NCBI GenBank assembly: GCA_014376425.1
Contig: JACMRO010000148.1
Location: 1-8,547 of the forward strand
DNA: 8,547 bases
Source: Rubritepida sp.
GTDB taxonomy: Bacteria; Pseudomonadota; Alphaproteobacteria; Acetobacterales; Acetobacteraceae
Reading direction: 5' to 3'
Shown: in pieces, positions 1 to 5,512 of the stretch
Position numbering within the stretch: position 1 is the first letter of the stretch
How the letters are laid out: each line of letters begins with the position of its first letter
Notes under the pieces: model-generated
Told to the model about the DNA's origin: nothing
The model's database searches: none
Seen by the model: only the letters and a program-made list of their open reading frames with translations
Program-made: the position numbers and the translations under genes

Positions 1-198
1 TATCACGGGTTGGCCCAGCGCCTCGCCCATCTTGGGCGCGATGGCGCGGGCTGAGATGTCGGTCGCGCCGCCCGGCGTGAAGCCGACGATCAGGCGCAGC
101 GGACGGGATGGAAACACTTCCTGCCCAAGGGCGGGGGCAGCAAGCGGCAGGACGTCGGCGCTTAGCAGGGTACGGCGGCGGAAGGAGTTCGTTTTCAT
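1..198 (-). CDS. Bug/TctC-family periplasmic solute-binding protein, N-terminal part only
   Basis: The first 66 codons read on the minus strand from ATG at 198 and continue past the left edge, so only the N-terminus is visible. Residues 1-27 form a signal peptide: KTNSFRRR basic start, hydrophobic LLSADVLPLAAPA, then ALGQE near the likely cleavage site. The mature start PSRPLRLIVGFTPGGATDIS and the following MGEALGQPVI match the conserved beginning of Bug (TctC-like) proteins, usually about 320 residues. These bind carboxylates or other small organic molecules in the periplasm, for tripartite tricarboxylate transporters or as orphan receptors. An in-frame ATG two codons upstream (202-204) is an equally possible start; neither has a strong Shine-Dalgarno sequence. 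The Asp in LLSADVL is unusual inside a signal-peptide core. The gene's upstream region carries an IS relic, so its promoter may have been altered. The ligand cannot be inferred. Confidence 0.9.
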   Translation of the reverse strand, partial: MKTNSFRRRTLLSADVLPLAAPALGQEVFPSRPLRLIVGFTPGGATDISARAIAPKMGEALGQPVI

Positions 199-220
199 GG
201 CCATTCGTTTTCGGACCCAG

Positions 221-240
221 ACTTATCGCACTTTATCGCA
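221..240. repeat. 10-bp tandem direct repeat upstream of the Bug gene
   Basis: Two adjacent 10-bp copies, acttatcgca and ctttatcgca, share the last 8 bases. On the minus strand they read TGCGATAA-AG-TGCGATAA and end about 22 bp before the ATG at 198. A tandem 10-bp spacing puts both copies on the same helix face, which would fit an operator for a regulator of the binding-protein gene. This is a position-based inference; no regulator gene is visible here. Confidence 0.35.
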
Positions 241-368
241 TGAACTGCAGGGGCGGGCGAACCCGCACGGCGCTGGCCTTCAGCATGGGATGAACGATCA
301 TGTCCCGCCCGCGCCAGCTGGAGCGCCCTGGATTTGTCGGAGGCTCCAACTCCTGAGAGGCTGGAGCG

Positions 369-703
369 ATACCGAGCAAGACGACGAACAAATTTTCGCC
401 TGAGGTGCGGGACCGCGCTGTGCGAATGGTGCTGGATCATGAGGCGCAGCATCCATCCCGTTGGGCCACGATCTTGTCGATCGCAGCCAAGTTCGGCGGC
501 TCAGCGCAGACGCTGAACAAGTGGGGGGGGTGAAAAAGACCGAGCGAGATACCGGGCGCCGCCCCGGCCCGATGACGGAGATTGCCGCCCGGTTGAAGTC
601 GCTGGAGCGGAAGAACTGGGGGTCGCGCCAGGTCAACGAGATCCTGCGCAAGGCGAGCGCATATTTTGCTCAGGCGGAGCTCGACCGCCGCTTCAAGCGA
701 TGA
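369..703 (+). pseudogene. IS3-family transposase OrfA, frameshifted and start-less
   Basis: OrfA of IS3 elements is the helix-turn-helix/leucine-zipper DNA-binding part of the transposase. The first half reads from 369 (KTTNKFSPEVRDRAVRMV, then the HTH stretch SIAAKFGGSAQTLNKW) and hits TGA at 531-533. The second half continues in another frame from 530 (KKTERDTGRR to NEILRKASAYFAQAELDRRF) to a stop at 701-703. The break is at a run of eight G (523-530), where a typical OrfA has about three (W-V-K). The expected initiator at 369-371 is ATA, not ATG. The usual zipper segment LERENRELRQAN has become LERKNWGSRQVN, removing heptad residues. Together these show a dead gene rather than programmed frameshifting, which in IS3 elements occurs near the orfA/orfB junction. 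A rightward open frame from 461 covers only the second half. Confidence 0.85.
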
Positions 704-726
704 TTGCCTTCATTGACGATCACCGC
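700..726 (+). pseudogene. IS3-family OrfB start, truncated after about nine codons
   Basis: ATG at 700-702 overlaps the OrfA stop (ATGA). The first residues MIAFIDDHR match the usual beginning of OrfB in this IS group. After that the similarity stops: the frame stays open to a TGA near 877, but the residues do not resemble the HTH_21 or rve integrase domains. The DDE catalytic core is therefore absent. This pins the right end of the relic and shows loss by deletion rather than by point mutation. Confidence 0.65.
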
Positions 727-879
727 GCCTCAGCGGGCCCGGCCATGCCTAATTCGCGGCCGACCCCATTCGGCAACTTCGGCCAGTCTTGCCGCCCGCA
801 GGTGCCGCCCAATGAGATTGTGAACCTGCGACGTTGCGCACGCATCCAAGCGCACAACCCCAACAGCATCTGTCGTTGA

Positions 880-1614
880 TTACCAGGGCAGAGCGTGGCC
901 CTTGTGGTCAAAAAAGCCTCCGCTATCGGCGGGCGTCAGGCGCGCCAAAACCGCCAATAGCTCCAGTGCTGCGGTATCGGCATCTCGAACTTCCAGCCCT
1001 GCTTTTGCGAAGGGCGCGGAGAGGGGGGTGGCAACGGTTCCAGGATGCAGTGCCACGCAAATGGCCTCTGGTCGGCTGCGGGCGAGTTCGATAGCGGCGG
1101 TGTGCACCAACTGGTTCAGCGCGGCCTTTGAGGCACGGTAGCTGTACCAGCCACCCAATCGGTTGTCGCCAATACTGCCCACTTTGGCCGAGAGCGTGGC
1201 AAAAATCGACACCCGTTCGACCGGGAGCAGCGGCAGAAAATGCTTCATGATCAACGCAGGGCCGATGGCATTCAACGCGAAGGCGCGCGCCATCTGCGCG
1301 GGGTCCAGTTCACGCCAACTCTTCTCCGGCCGCTGCTTGCCGTCATGTAGAAAGCCGGTCGCGTCGACCACCAAACGCGGTACAGCTGGCCCGAGGCTGG
1401 CGGCGGCGTCGCGCAGGCTGGCCTCGTCGGTGATGTCGAACCCAGGCGTACTGACCCGGCTAAATGCCACCACGTCGCGGTAGCCACCGCCGGCCCTGAG
1501 CGCGCCGAACAGGGCGGCGCCGATCCCGCCGCTGGCACCAATGACCACCGCCACGCCCTCTCCAATCATCGCCGCGCTGGCGGCAGGGCGGGACGGGGCC
1601 TGGGAAACACTCAT
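880..1614 (-). CDS. SDR-family oxidoreductase, C-factor/CsgA-like
   Basis: A 244-residue short-chain dehydrogenase, cytoplasmic and likely NAD(P)-dependent. Visible motifs are the Rossmann glycine motif GASGGIG at 26-32, DATG at 84-87 in the NAG position, Asn115, catalytic Ser142, and Tyr159-x-x-x-Lys163 (YRASK). Stretches such as SAKVGSIGDNRLGGWYSYRA, ALHPGTVATPLS and the C-terminal LTPADSGGFFDHKG are typical of the C-factor (CsgA-like) subgroup, whose substrate is generally unknown. The length is normal for the family. I chose ATG 1614 because it forms a TGATG overlap with the stop of the small upstream gene, which suggests translational coupling; a TTG one codon upstream (1617) is an alternative. 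The roughly 15-residue Ala/Ser/Pro-rich extension before the Rossmann fold is unremarkable. Confidence 0.92.
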   Translation of the reverse strand: MSVSQAPSRPAASAAMIGEGVAVVIGASGGIGAALFGALRAGGGYRDVVAFSRVSTPGFDITDEASLRDAAASLGPAVPRLVVDATGFLHDGKQRPEKSWRELDPAQMARAFALNAIGPALIMKHFLPLLPVERVSIFATLSAKVGSIGDNRLGGWYSYRASKAALNQLVHTAAIELARSRPEAICVALHPGTVATPLSAPFAKAGLEVRDADTAALELLAVLARLTPADSGGFFDHKGHALPW

Positions 1615-1763
1615 CAAGCCACGTCAGAAGCGCCGCCTGAGGGCATGCGCCGCCGGCTGACAACAACTTCCAAATCGCCGCGCATACGCTGTGCGACGAC
1701 ATGGCCGGATAACACCAGCAGTGTGAGCATCGCGCCAGCGAGGCTTGTGAACAGAATGGTCAT
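1614..1763 (-). CDS. Small single-span membrane protein, coupled to the SDR gene
   Basis: A 49-residue ORF beginning MTILFTSLAGAMLTLLVLSG. Residues 2-22 form one hydrophobic helix, followed by a basic, Arg-rich segment (QRMRGDLEVVVSRRRM), giving a probable N-out/C-in topology by the positive-inside rule. ATG 1763 is supported by a good Shine-Dalgarno sequence (AAGGA, eight bases upstream) and by the TGATG overlap with the SDR start. A longer frame to 1835 exists but its extra residues look non-coding. I do not recognise the family. The coupling suggests that it is made together with the SDR and may anchor or regulate it at the membrane; this is inference from gene order only. Confidence 0.6.
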   Translation of the reverse strand: MTILFTSLAGAMLTLLVLSGHVVAQRMRGDLEVVVSRRRMPSGGASDVA

Positions 1764-1771
1764 CGAGGGTA

Positions 1772-1776
1772 TCCTT
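1772..1776 (-). promoter_or_regulatory. Ribosome binding site deciding the start of the small membrane gene
   Basis: On the minus strand the sequence reads AAGAAGGATACCCTCGATG. AAGGA sits eight bases before ATG 1763, ideal spacing, and this favours the 49-residue form over the upstream in-frame start. Confidence 0.6.
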
Positions 1777-1963
1777 CTTGGCGCATCCCGCCACGTCCTG
1801 GCTTGATGCTGGTCGGCGCCAACCGCCGAGCCCACGACTTGTGGCTAAGCGCTGCGGATACAATCGCGGATCAGCCATGCACCTTTAGCGCGAGCGCCGC
1901 TCCAGCCATGAACCCATCTGATAGCAGTTAGTCGCGGGGCTGGGTGCGCTGGTGTCTTCGGTA

Positions 1964-2437
1964 TTAAACTGAAGCCGCAACATCGCGCGAGAGCCCATCC
2001 GGGGTGGTCGTCGGCCCGAAACGGGCGCGGACTCGGCCGCTTTTGTCCACGAGGAATTTGGTGAAGTTCCACTTAATTCCGCTGCCGAGCAGCCCGCCCT
2101 TTTGTTGCTTAAGCCAGACGTACAGCGGGTGCGCACGCGGCCCATTCACATCGATTTTGGCGAAGATTGGAAAGGTCACGCCGAAACGGCGCTCGCAGAA
2201 GGCGGCGATGTCCGCGTCAGACCCAGGTTCCTGATGGCCGAACTGGTCGCAGGGAAAGGCCAACACAGCAAACCCGCGCGGCGCGTATTCCTGATGCAGC
2301 GCTTGCAGCCCTGTGTATTGCGGTGTGAAGCCGCACTGCGAGGCGACGTTGACGATCAGCAGGGCGCGGCCGCGATAGGCGGCGAGAGCCTGGTCCTCGC
2401 CCGTGGTCAGCCTGGCGGTGAAGTCATACAACGCCAT
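1964..2437 (-). CDS. Glutathione peroxidase, cysteine type
   Basis: A 157-residue GPx-fold peroxidase that reduces hydrogen or lipid peroxides with glutathione or thioredoxin. Residues seen: peroxidatic Cys35 in NVASQCGFTPQY (TGC codon, not selenocysteine), Gln69 in FPCDQFGHQEPG, and Trp123-Asn124 in KWNFTKFLVD, completing the Cys/Gln/Trp/Asn tetrad. Cys81 (AAFCERRFGVTFP) sits where the resolving cysteine of thioredoxin-dependent GPx lies, so thioredoxin is the likelier reductant. Cys63 is the FPC cysteine. The family signature normally has FPCNQFG; here Asn is Asp64. No signal peptide, so cytoplasmic. ATG 2437 has a GGGAGAG ribosome site just upstream and lies 14 bases inside the end of the methyltransferase gene, implying co-translation. 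The open frame continues upstream to 2785, but that part is the methyltransferase shadow. Confidence 0.95.
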   Translation of the reverse strand: MALYDFTARLTTGEDQALAAYRGRALLIVNVASQCGFTPQYTGLQALHQEYAPRGFAVLAFPCDQFGHQEPGSDADIAAFCERRFGVTFPIFAKIDVNGPRAHPLYVWLKQQKGGLLGSGIKWNFTKFLVDKSGRVRARFGPTTTPDGLSRDVAASV

Positions 2438-3359
2438 CCGGCTCTCCCTTCTGCGCGGGCTTGCGCGCGGTCGCCAGCACATAGTCCAGCGCGGCATACA
2501 CCGTGCGCGCATCGAAGTTAAGCAAGAATCGATAGGGCAGCCGGCCGGCCAGCGGCAGCCTGGCGAACAACGCCGGATCCGCGCGCAGGGCCTGATGCCA
2601 CCCCGGGAAAACCTGACTACCGATTGGCCGCACCTCCACCCGATCGAAGCCCGCCGCGCGCAGCTTCGCCGCATAGGGCGCACGCTGGTCGGCATTCGCA
2701 GCCGGCACGGCGAACTTCTCGGCGAACAGGCGCCAGGTGACATCCTGCACCCGTCGCCGGAACCCATCGGGCTCGGGCGCCGCACGGATGATATCCGCCA
2801 GCACGAGCCGCCCGCCCGGCCGCAACACGCGAAAGGCCTCGGCGAGGAAGTCTGCGCGCGTGTGGAAATGAAAGGCGCATTCCACGGCGGTCACGACGTC
2901 GCAGCAGGCATCGGGCAGCGGCATCGCGCTGGCGGAGCCTTCGATCAGCGTGATCCGGTCCGCCATGCCGCGGCGGCGCACACGTTGCCGCGCCAGGCGC
3001 ACTTGCATCGGCGTGATGTTCAGCCCGGTGATTTGGCGGGGGGAGACCCGCTCCATCCACAGCATGTCCTGGTCGGCAAAGCCGAAGCCGACATCGACGA
3101 CATCGTCATCGGGCCCCATGCCTGCGGCGTCGGCGACCAGCATCGCCAGGGCCGCGCAGGCCTCGTCGATGGTCCGCGAAGTCTTCCAATAGCCGAGGTT
3201 GAGGTAGAGGCCGTTCGCCGTGAAGGCGCGCGCTGCGAGCAATCCGTACAGCTCGCGCGCGGCCAGCCGGTGGAAGGGCGTGAAGGCCCAGGCAGCAAAG
3301 CGGGCCGCATCCTCAAGGCGTGCCAGGGGTCGCTTTGTGGCAATGGCCGAATGCTGCAT
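2424..3359 (-). CDS. Class I SAM-dependent methyltransferase
   Basis: A 311-residue protein with a Methyltransf_11-type Rossmann fold in the middle: motif I VVDVGFGFADQD at 87-98, TGLNIT at 111-116 at the end of strand 2, the motif around AMPLPDACCDVV at 145-156 leading to ECAFHF, and RVLRPGGRLVLAD at 177-189. An N-terminal helical region of about 60 residues includes LYLNLGYWK, found in natural-product and lipid methyltransferases such as the EryG-like group, so the acceptor may be a hydroxyl or lipid group; the actual substrate is unknown. ATG 3359 was chosen because similarity begins near it and codons upstream look non-coding, although the frame is open to 3644. Its ribosome site (AGAAGAGAC) is weak. 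The 3' end overlaps the peroxidase start by 14 bases, so the two are probably translated together. Confidence 0.88.
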   Translation of the reverse strand: MQHSAIATKRPLARLEDAARFAAWAFTPFHRLAARELYGLLAARAFTANGLYLNLGYWKTSRTIDEACAALAMLVADAAGMGPDDDVVDVGFGFADQDMLWMERVSPRQITGLNITPMQVRLARQRVRRRGMADRITLIEGSASAMPLPDACCDVVTAVECAFHFHTRADFLAEAFRVLRPGGRLVLADIIRAAPEPDGFRRRVQDVTWRLFAEKFAVPAANADQRAPYAAKLRAAGFDRVEVRPIGSQVFPGWHQALRADPALFARLPLAGRLPYRFLLNFDARTVYAALDYVLATARKPAQKGEPDGVV

Positions 3360-3439
3360 GGCAAGCGTCTCTTCTGAACAGCGCGAGAGATGGGCGCGGC
3401 GGATGTGGTGATAACCCTCTGGCGACGCTTGGCGGTGCG

Positions 3440-3523
3440 CTACTTGCGGATGATGCGGTACAGTTCTGGCACGAACCACAAGCCCTCGGGGTGCCGGTCC
3501 GAGGTCAATTGTTGCCCGTTTAG
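3440..3523 (-). other. 27-codon coding-like fragment, possible gene remnant
   Basis: Between a TAA at 3524-3526 and a TAG at 3440-3442 the minus strand reads LNGQQLTSDRHPEGLW then FVPELYRIIRK. The residue mix (aromatics, the P-E-L-Y-R pattern, basic C-terminus) looks like the tail of a real protein and unlike the low-complexity Arg/Ala/Pro shadows common in this GC-rich DNA. No ATG is present; a TTG at 3506-3508 could start a 22-residue peptide. It could be the eroded end of a lost gene. I do not recognise the family. Confidence 0.2.
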
Positions 3524-3628
3524 TTATTATGCTGCCGCTTTGCGGTTTCCTGCTGACCGTTCTGCTGCCCACCATGGCGGGGTGATAGTTCGCCGCGCCC
3601 TGCGTGCGTTCTGCCCATCCGAGCTTGA

Positions 3629-3641
3629 GTGCGGCCCGCAC
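3629..3641. repeat. Perfect 13-bp palindrome, possible operator
   Basis: GTGCGG-C-CCGCAC is a perfect dyad with six-base arms and a one-base centre. The centre is too short for an RNA hairpin loop, so it fits protein binding better than termination. It lies between the two divergent genes. In GC-rich DNA a match of this size can be chance. Confidence 0.25.
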
Positions 3642-3816
3642 CATTTAGGGCCGCTCCCGGGCGCGCCGTGTTTGCCAGGTGAACTTGCCTAATTACCCAA
3701 AAGTCTCATCAACGTTTACAAACCGTAATTGGTCACCTCCACATATATAGGGCAGGACCGTCAGCGAAATTGCCTCCGCGTTTAGCGCGAGGTGGCCACA
3801 ATTTGGAGTTACAGTC

Positions 3817-4113
3817 ATGCGGCGAGCGGTTGTTTTTGCGTGGAACTACATTTTTAATGCTGAGGTTAGCCCGCTGCGCCATATTACCGATCTATCAATG
3901 AGGCACTATGTATTGCAGGTACTCGGCTTCATGTGGGCAGTCGCTAGCCTGCTGGCCGTCGGTAGCTACGCTTTGATTCCTGCAAGTATTGTTGGGCATG
4001 TAATACTGATAGCAGCAGCGTTTGTAACCGTGGCAACTTATACTACTGCGTCATTGAAGCCGAGCGTCTTTAAGCATAACAATGGCCGGAGCCGCACTGG
4101 TGAGCATGAGTAG
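3817..4113 (+). CDS. Small two-span membrane protein of unknown function
   Basis: A 98-residue protein in the opposite direction to the large genes. ATG 3817 has GGAG (3805-3808) eight bases upstream. After an amphipathic N-terminus with several aromatics (VFAWNYIFNAEVSPLRH), two hydrophobic helices follow: about 31-52 (YVLQVLGFMWAVASLLAVGS) and 56-77 (ASIVGHVILIAAAFVTVATY), with a short Pro-containing turn. The tail is basic and polar (KPSVFKHNNGRSR). It is probably an inner-membrane protein with both ends in the cytoplasm. Base composition is visibly lower in GC than the flanking genes, with more A/T third positions, so it may have been acquired. I cannot name the family; the consistent ribosome site, topology and length make a real gene likely. 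Confidence 0.7.
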   Translation: MRRAVVFAWNYIFNAEVSPLRHITDLSMRHYVLQVLGFMWAVASLLAVGSYALIPASIVGHVILIAAAFVTVATYTTASLKPSVFKHNNGRSRTGEHE

Positions 4114-4427
4114 GGGTCTGCGATGGAGTGTTTGCAAATTTTGACGTCGTTGATCACCGCAATGACGGTGTAGTCCGTAGCGATATTATCCAAGGTGACG
4201 CGGTGGATGGTTGGGCAGCCGCCGACGGACCTGCACTTGCTGTGTTTCGCACCCCACTCGCCCGAAATTCTTACCTCTAGCGAACACCTTGGTACGGCTT
4301 CGATCAGCCCTTGAGCCGCTGCATGGGTCGCCCGCCACCCGTCCCATGCGGCGACCGGAGCCTGTTTGGCACCTGGGTCGCTTCCATTCAGCCTGAGCTC
4401 TTCGGTCGGTGCGAAGCTGCGGCGTAC
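4114..4427. other. 314-bp region between convergent genes
   Basis: It lies between the 3' ends of the rightward 98-residue gene and the leftward third permease. The left half, up to 4280, holds a possible 50-codon ORF. The right half (4281-4427) shows no coding signal I trust; the minus-strand frame across it (4186-4542) is Arg-rich and overlaps the permease, so it is a shadow. No hairpin followed by a T-run was found, although convergent gene ends are where terminators are expected. Confidence 0.5.
4128..4280 (+). CDS. Possible 50-codon ORF with an EF-hand-like loop
   Basis: GTG 4128 to TAG 4280 reads MFANFDVVDHRNDGVVRSDI, then an acidic, Ala-rich stretch. DHRNDGVVRSD fits a calcium-binding EF-hand loop at positions 1, 5, 6 and 8 (Asp, Asp, Gly, Val). 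The closing acidic residue falls at position 11 instead of the usual Glu/Asp at 12, and an Arg sits at position 3. Helical flanks FANF and DIIQ are also EF-like. The start is 14 bases after the stop of the 98-residue gene, with TAGGGG about 12 bases upstream as a weak ribosome site. It may be a downstream partner gene, or the fragment of a longer EF-hand protein. Low confidence, since short ORFs arise by chance. Confidence 0.25.
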   Translation: MFANFDVVDHRNDGVVRSDIIQGDAVDGWAAADGPALAVFRTPLARNSYL

Positions 4428-5405
4428 TCAATCCGCGTCGCCGGCTGCGATAGGCGCTGACGTCGCAAGGCGCATCCCGCGCCGCGAGCGATCCCGTTGC
4501 CAGGTCAACAGCCCAATCAGCGCCGGCAGCAGCAAAGTCCACAGCGTGCCCAGCATCATCACCAGCTGGCCCTCAGGTGGCGCCAGGCCAAGCGTCGCGC
4601 TCCAGAGCAGGCTGACATTGCGCACCGCCCCACCCAACGCGAAGCCACGCAGCAGCCCCCGCGCGCTTGCCGCCGCCGCCAGCAGGCCCAGCGTCGCACC
4701 AAGCAGCGAGGCCGCCATGAGGCCCAGCAGTGCATCGCCCCAGATCGGGGCGGTCACATCCACCCGCTGCAGGCCGTCTGCAATGGCCAGTGCGATGCCA
4801 CACAGCGCCACCACTCCCATTCCGCGCAGGGGCCGCGCCAGGACCAGCCGCCTCCGCTCCCCCAGATACCGCCGTAGCGCATAACCCAGCAGCACCGGCG
4901 CCCCTACCATCAGCACCACGCGCAACAGCAGCGCCGTGGGGCTGACGACCGCACCCTCCAGCACGAGCCACGCGATCAGTGGCGCCGTCAGCGGCAAGGC
5001 GAAGAATCCCAGAAGTTGCGCCAGCAGCAGCGGCCGCACCGGCAGGCGCAGCAGCGTCGCGACCAGCGCCGCACCACCAGCCGCTGGGCAAGCCGCGACG
5101 AGGACCAGCCAGCCCCCCGACTCACTCAGCCCGAAGAACAGCATAAGCGCATGCATCAAAAGAGGTGTGCCGACCAGGTTGCAGGCTGCGAGCAGGATCA
5201 CGGGCGGCCATTCGCAACGCTCGATCCGGCCGGGTTCAGCGATACCCACGCTCATCGTCAGCAGCACGATGACGCAGGGGATCAGCATCAGCTGGCCCAA
5301 CAGTGCCAATGGTGGCACGGCAATCCCTAACAAAAACACCGAAATCGGCGCGAAAAGCCCCCAGTCCCCGATCCGGCTCAGGCCAACCGCAAGGTCGCGC
5401 TTCAT
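4428..5405 (-). CDS. BASS-superfamily permease, third tandem copy
   Basis: A 325-residue integral membrane protein with about nine or ten hydrophobic segments. The fold is assigned from the bile acid:sodium symporter pattern: GGWLVLVAACPAAGGAALVA (98-117) matches the conserved CPGG/SN unwound-helix region, followed by LALPLTAPL-type helices and the late helix GFALGGAVRNVSLLWSAT (254-271), matching the E-x-x-x-Q-N helix. Here those positions are Gly and Arg-Asn (262-263). Transport of a small organic anion is the family expectation; the substrate is unknown. Copies two and three align to it without large gaps, but this is the most diverged copy. ATG 5405 overlaps the stop of the preceding orphan hydrolase tail (ATGA), and no independent ribosome site is visible, so translation probably depends on coupling. 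Confidence 0.85.
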   Translation of the reverse strand: MKRDLAVGLSRIGDWGLFAPISVFLLGIAVPPLALLGQLMLIPCVIVLLTMSVGIAEPGRIERCEWPPVILLAACNLVGTPLLMHALMLFFGLSESGGWLVLVAACPAAGGAALVATLLRLPVRPLLLAQLLGFFALPLTAPLIAWLVLEGAVVSPTALLLRVVLMVGAPVLLGYALRRYLGERRRLVLARPLRGMGVVALCGIALAIADGLQRVDVTAPIWGDALLGLMAASLLGATLGLLAAAASARGLLRGFALGGAVRNVSLLWSATLGLAPPEGQLVMMLGTLWTLLLPALIGLLTWQRDRSRRGMRLATSAPIAAGDAD

Positions 5406-5512
5406 GGCCGTTGGCCGATCAGGCTCATCGCGAAAAAACCGGTTAGTCTGGCGGCCGACAAGGCCGCCATCACCGGCGAGGGCTCAACCCTCACCGGTCC
5501 CGTCCAGATCAT
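5402..5512 (-). CDS. Orphan hydrolase-tail peptide 1 (36 residues)
   Basis: ATG 5512 overlaps the stop of the preceding permease copy (ATGA at 5509-5512), and its own TGA overlaps the ATG of the next permease (5402-5405). The peptide starts MIWTGPVRVEP and ends AALSAARLTGFFAMSLIGQRP minus its usual Glu-Val, homologous to the last 35 or so residues of the alpha/beta-hydrolase-like protein (ending FFATNLFGRRP). It is therefore a duplicated gene end left at the head of a permease repeat unit. It shares GPVR-x-E with the other tail peptide but not with the full hydrolase, so the two tails probably share a more recent ancestor. It could be a functional peptide, a translation-coupling leader, or a relic. 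Confidence 0.5.
   Translation of the reverse strand: MIWTGPVRVEPSPVMAALSAARLTGFFAMSLIGQRP

Larger units (their letters stand above)
329..728 (+). mobile_element. Degenerate IS3-family insertion sequence remnant
   Basis: This stretch holds a recognisable IS3-type orfA, frameshifted, followed by only the first codons of orfB. The left boundary is approximate: tggatttgtcggaggctcc, beginning near 329, is a plausible IS terminus about 40 bp before orfA, but no matching right inverted repeat was found. The right boundary is where orfB similarity stops, near 726-728. The remaining 150 bp before the SDR stop (about 729-879) have no recognisable gene and could be unrelated sequence joined by deletion. 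The element cannot mobilise itself, since the catalytic DDE orfB is missing. Confidence 0.7.
3360..3816. other. 457-bp gene-poor region between divergent genes
   Basis: This region separates the leftward methyltransferase from the rightward 98-residue membrane gene and should hold both promoters. No complete gene is convincing. It contains a coding-like 27-codon fragment (3440-3523, minus), a perfect GC palindrome (3629-3641), and a clear shift to AT-rich sequence from about 3690 onward (acccaaaagtctcatcaacg, then acatatatag). No tRNA or clear intrinsic terminator was seen. Confidence 0.5.

Noticed and set aside
32..403. Plus-strand 123-codon frame over the Bug gene start
   Set aside because: It is antisense to a well-supported signal peptide and Bug motif, and its residues are Arg/Ala/Pro-rich low complexity.
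700..879. Full 59-codon frame from the OrfB start to TGA as a new gene
   Set aside because: Only the first nine residues match OrfB; the rest looks like random GC-rich sequence with no motif.
1893..1908. GAGCGGCGCTC dyad downstream of the peroxidase gene as a terminator
   Set aside because: The loop is one to three bases and no T-run follows, so an intrinsic terminator is not supported.
2403..3377. Plus-strand 324-codon frame opposite the methyltransferase
   Set aside because: No family motifs, His/Arg/Gly-rich; the minus strand carries complete SAM-methyltransferase motifs.
3715..3749. Possible promoter TTTACA ... CATATA/TATATA for the 98-residue gene
   Set aside because: The spacing is 21 bases or more, too long for a sigma-70 promoter, and no better -35 box is placed 16-18 bases before TATATA. 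The AT-rich element may still contribute as a -10.
4186..4542. Minus-strand 118-codon frame downstream of the third permease
   Set aside because: It overlaps the permease end in another frame and is Arg/Gly-rich without motifs.
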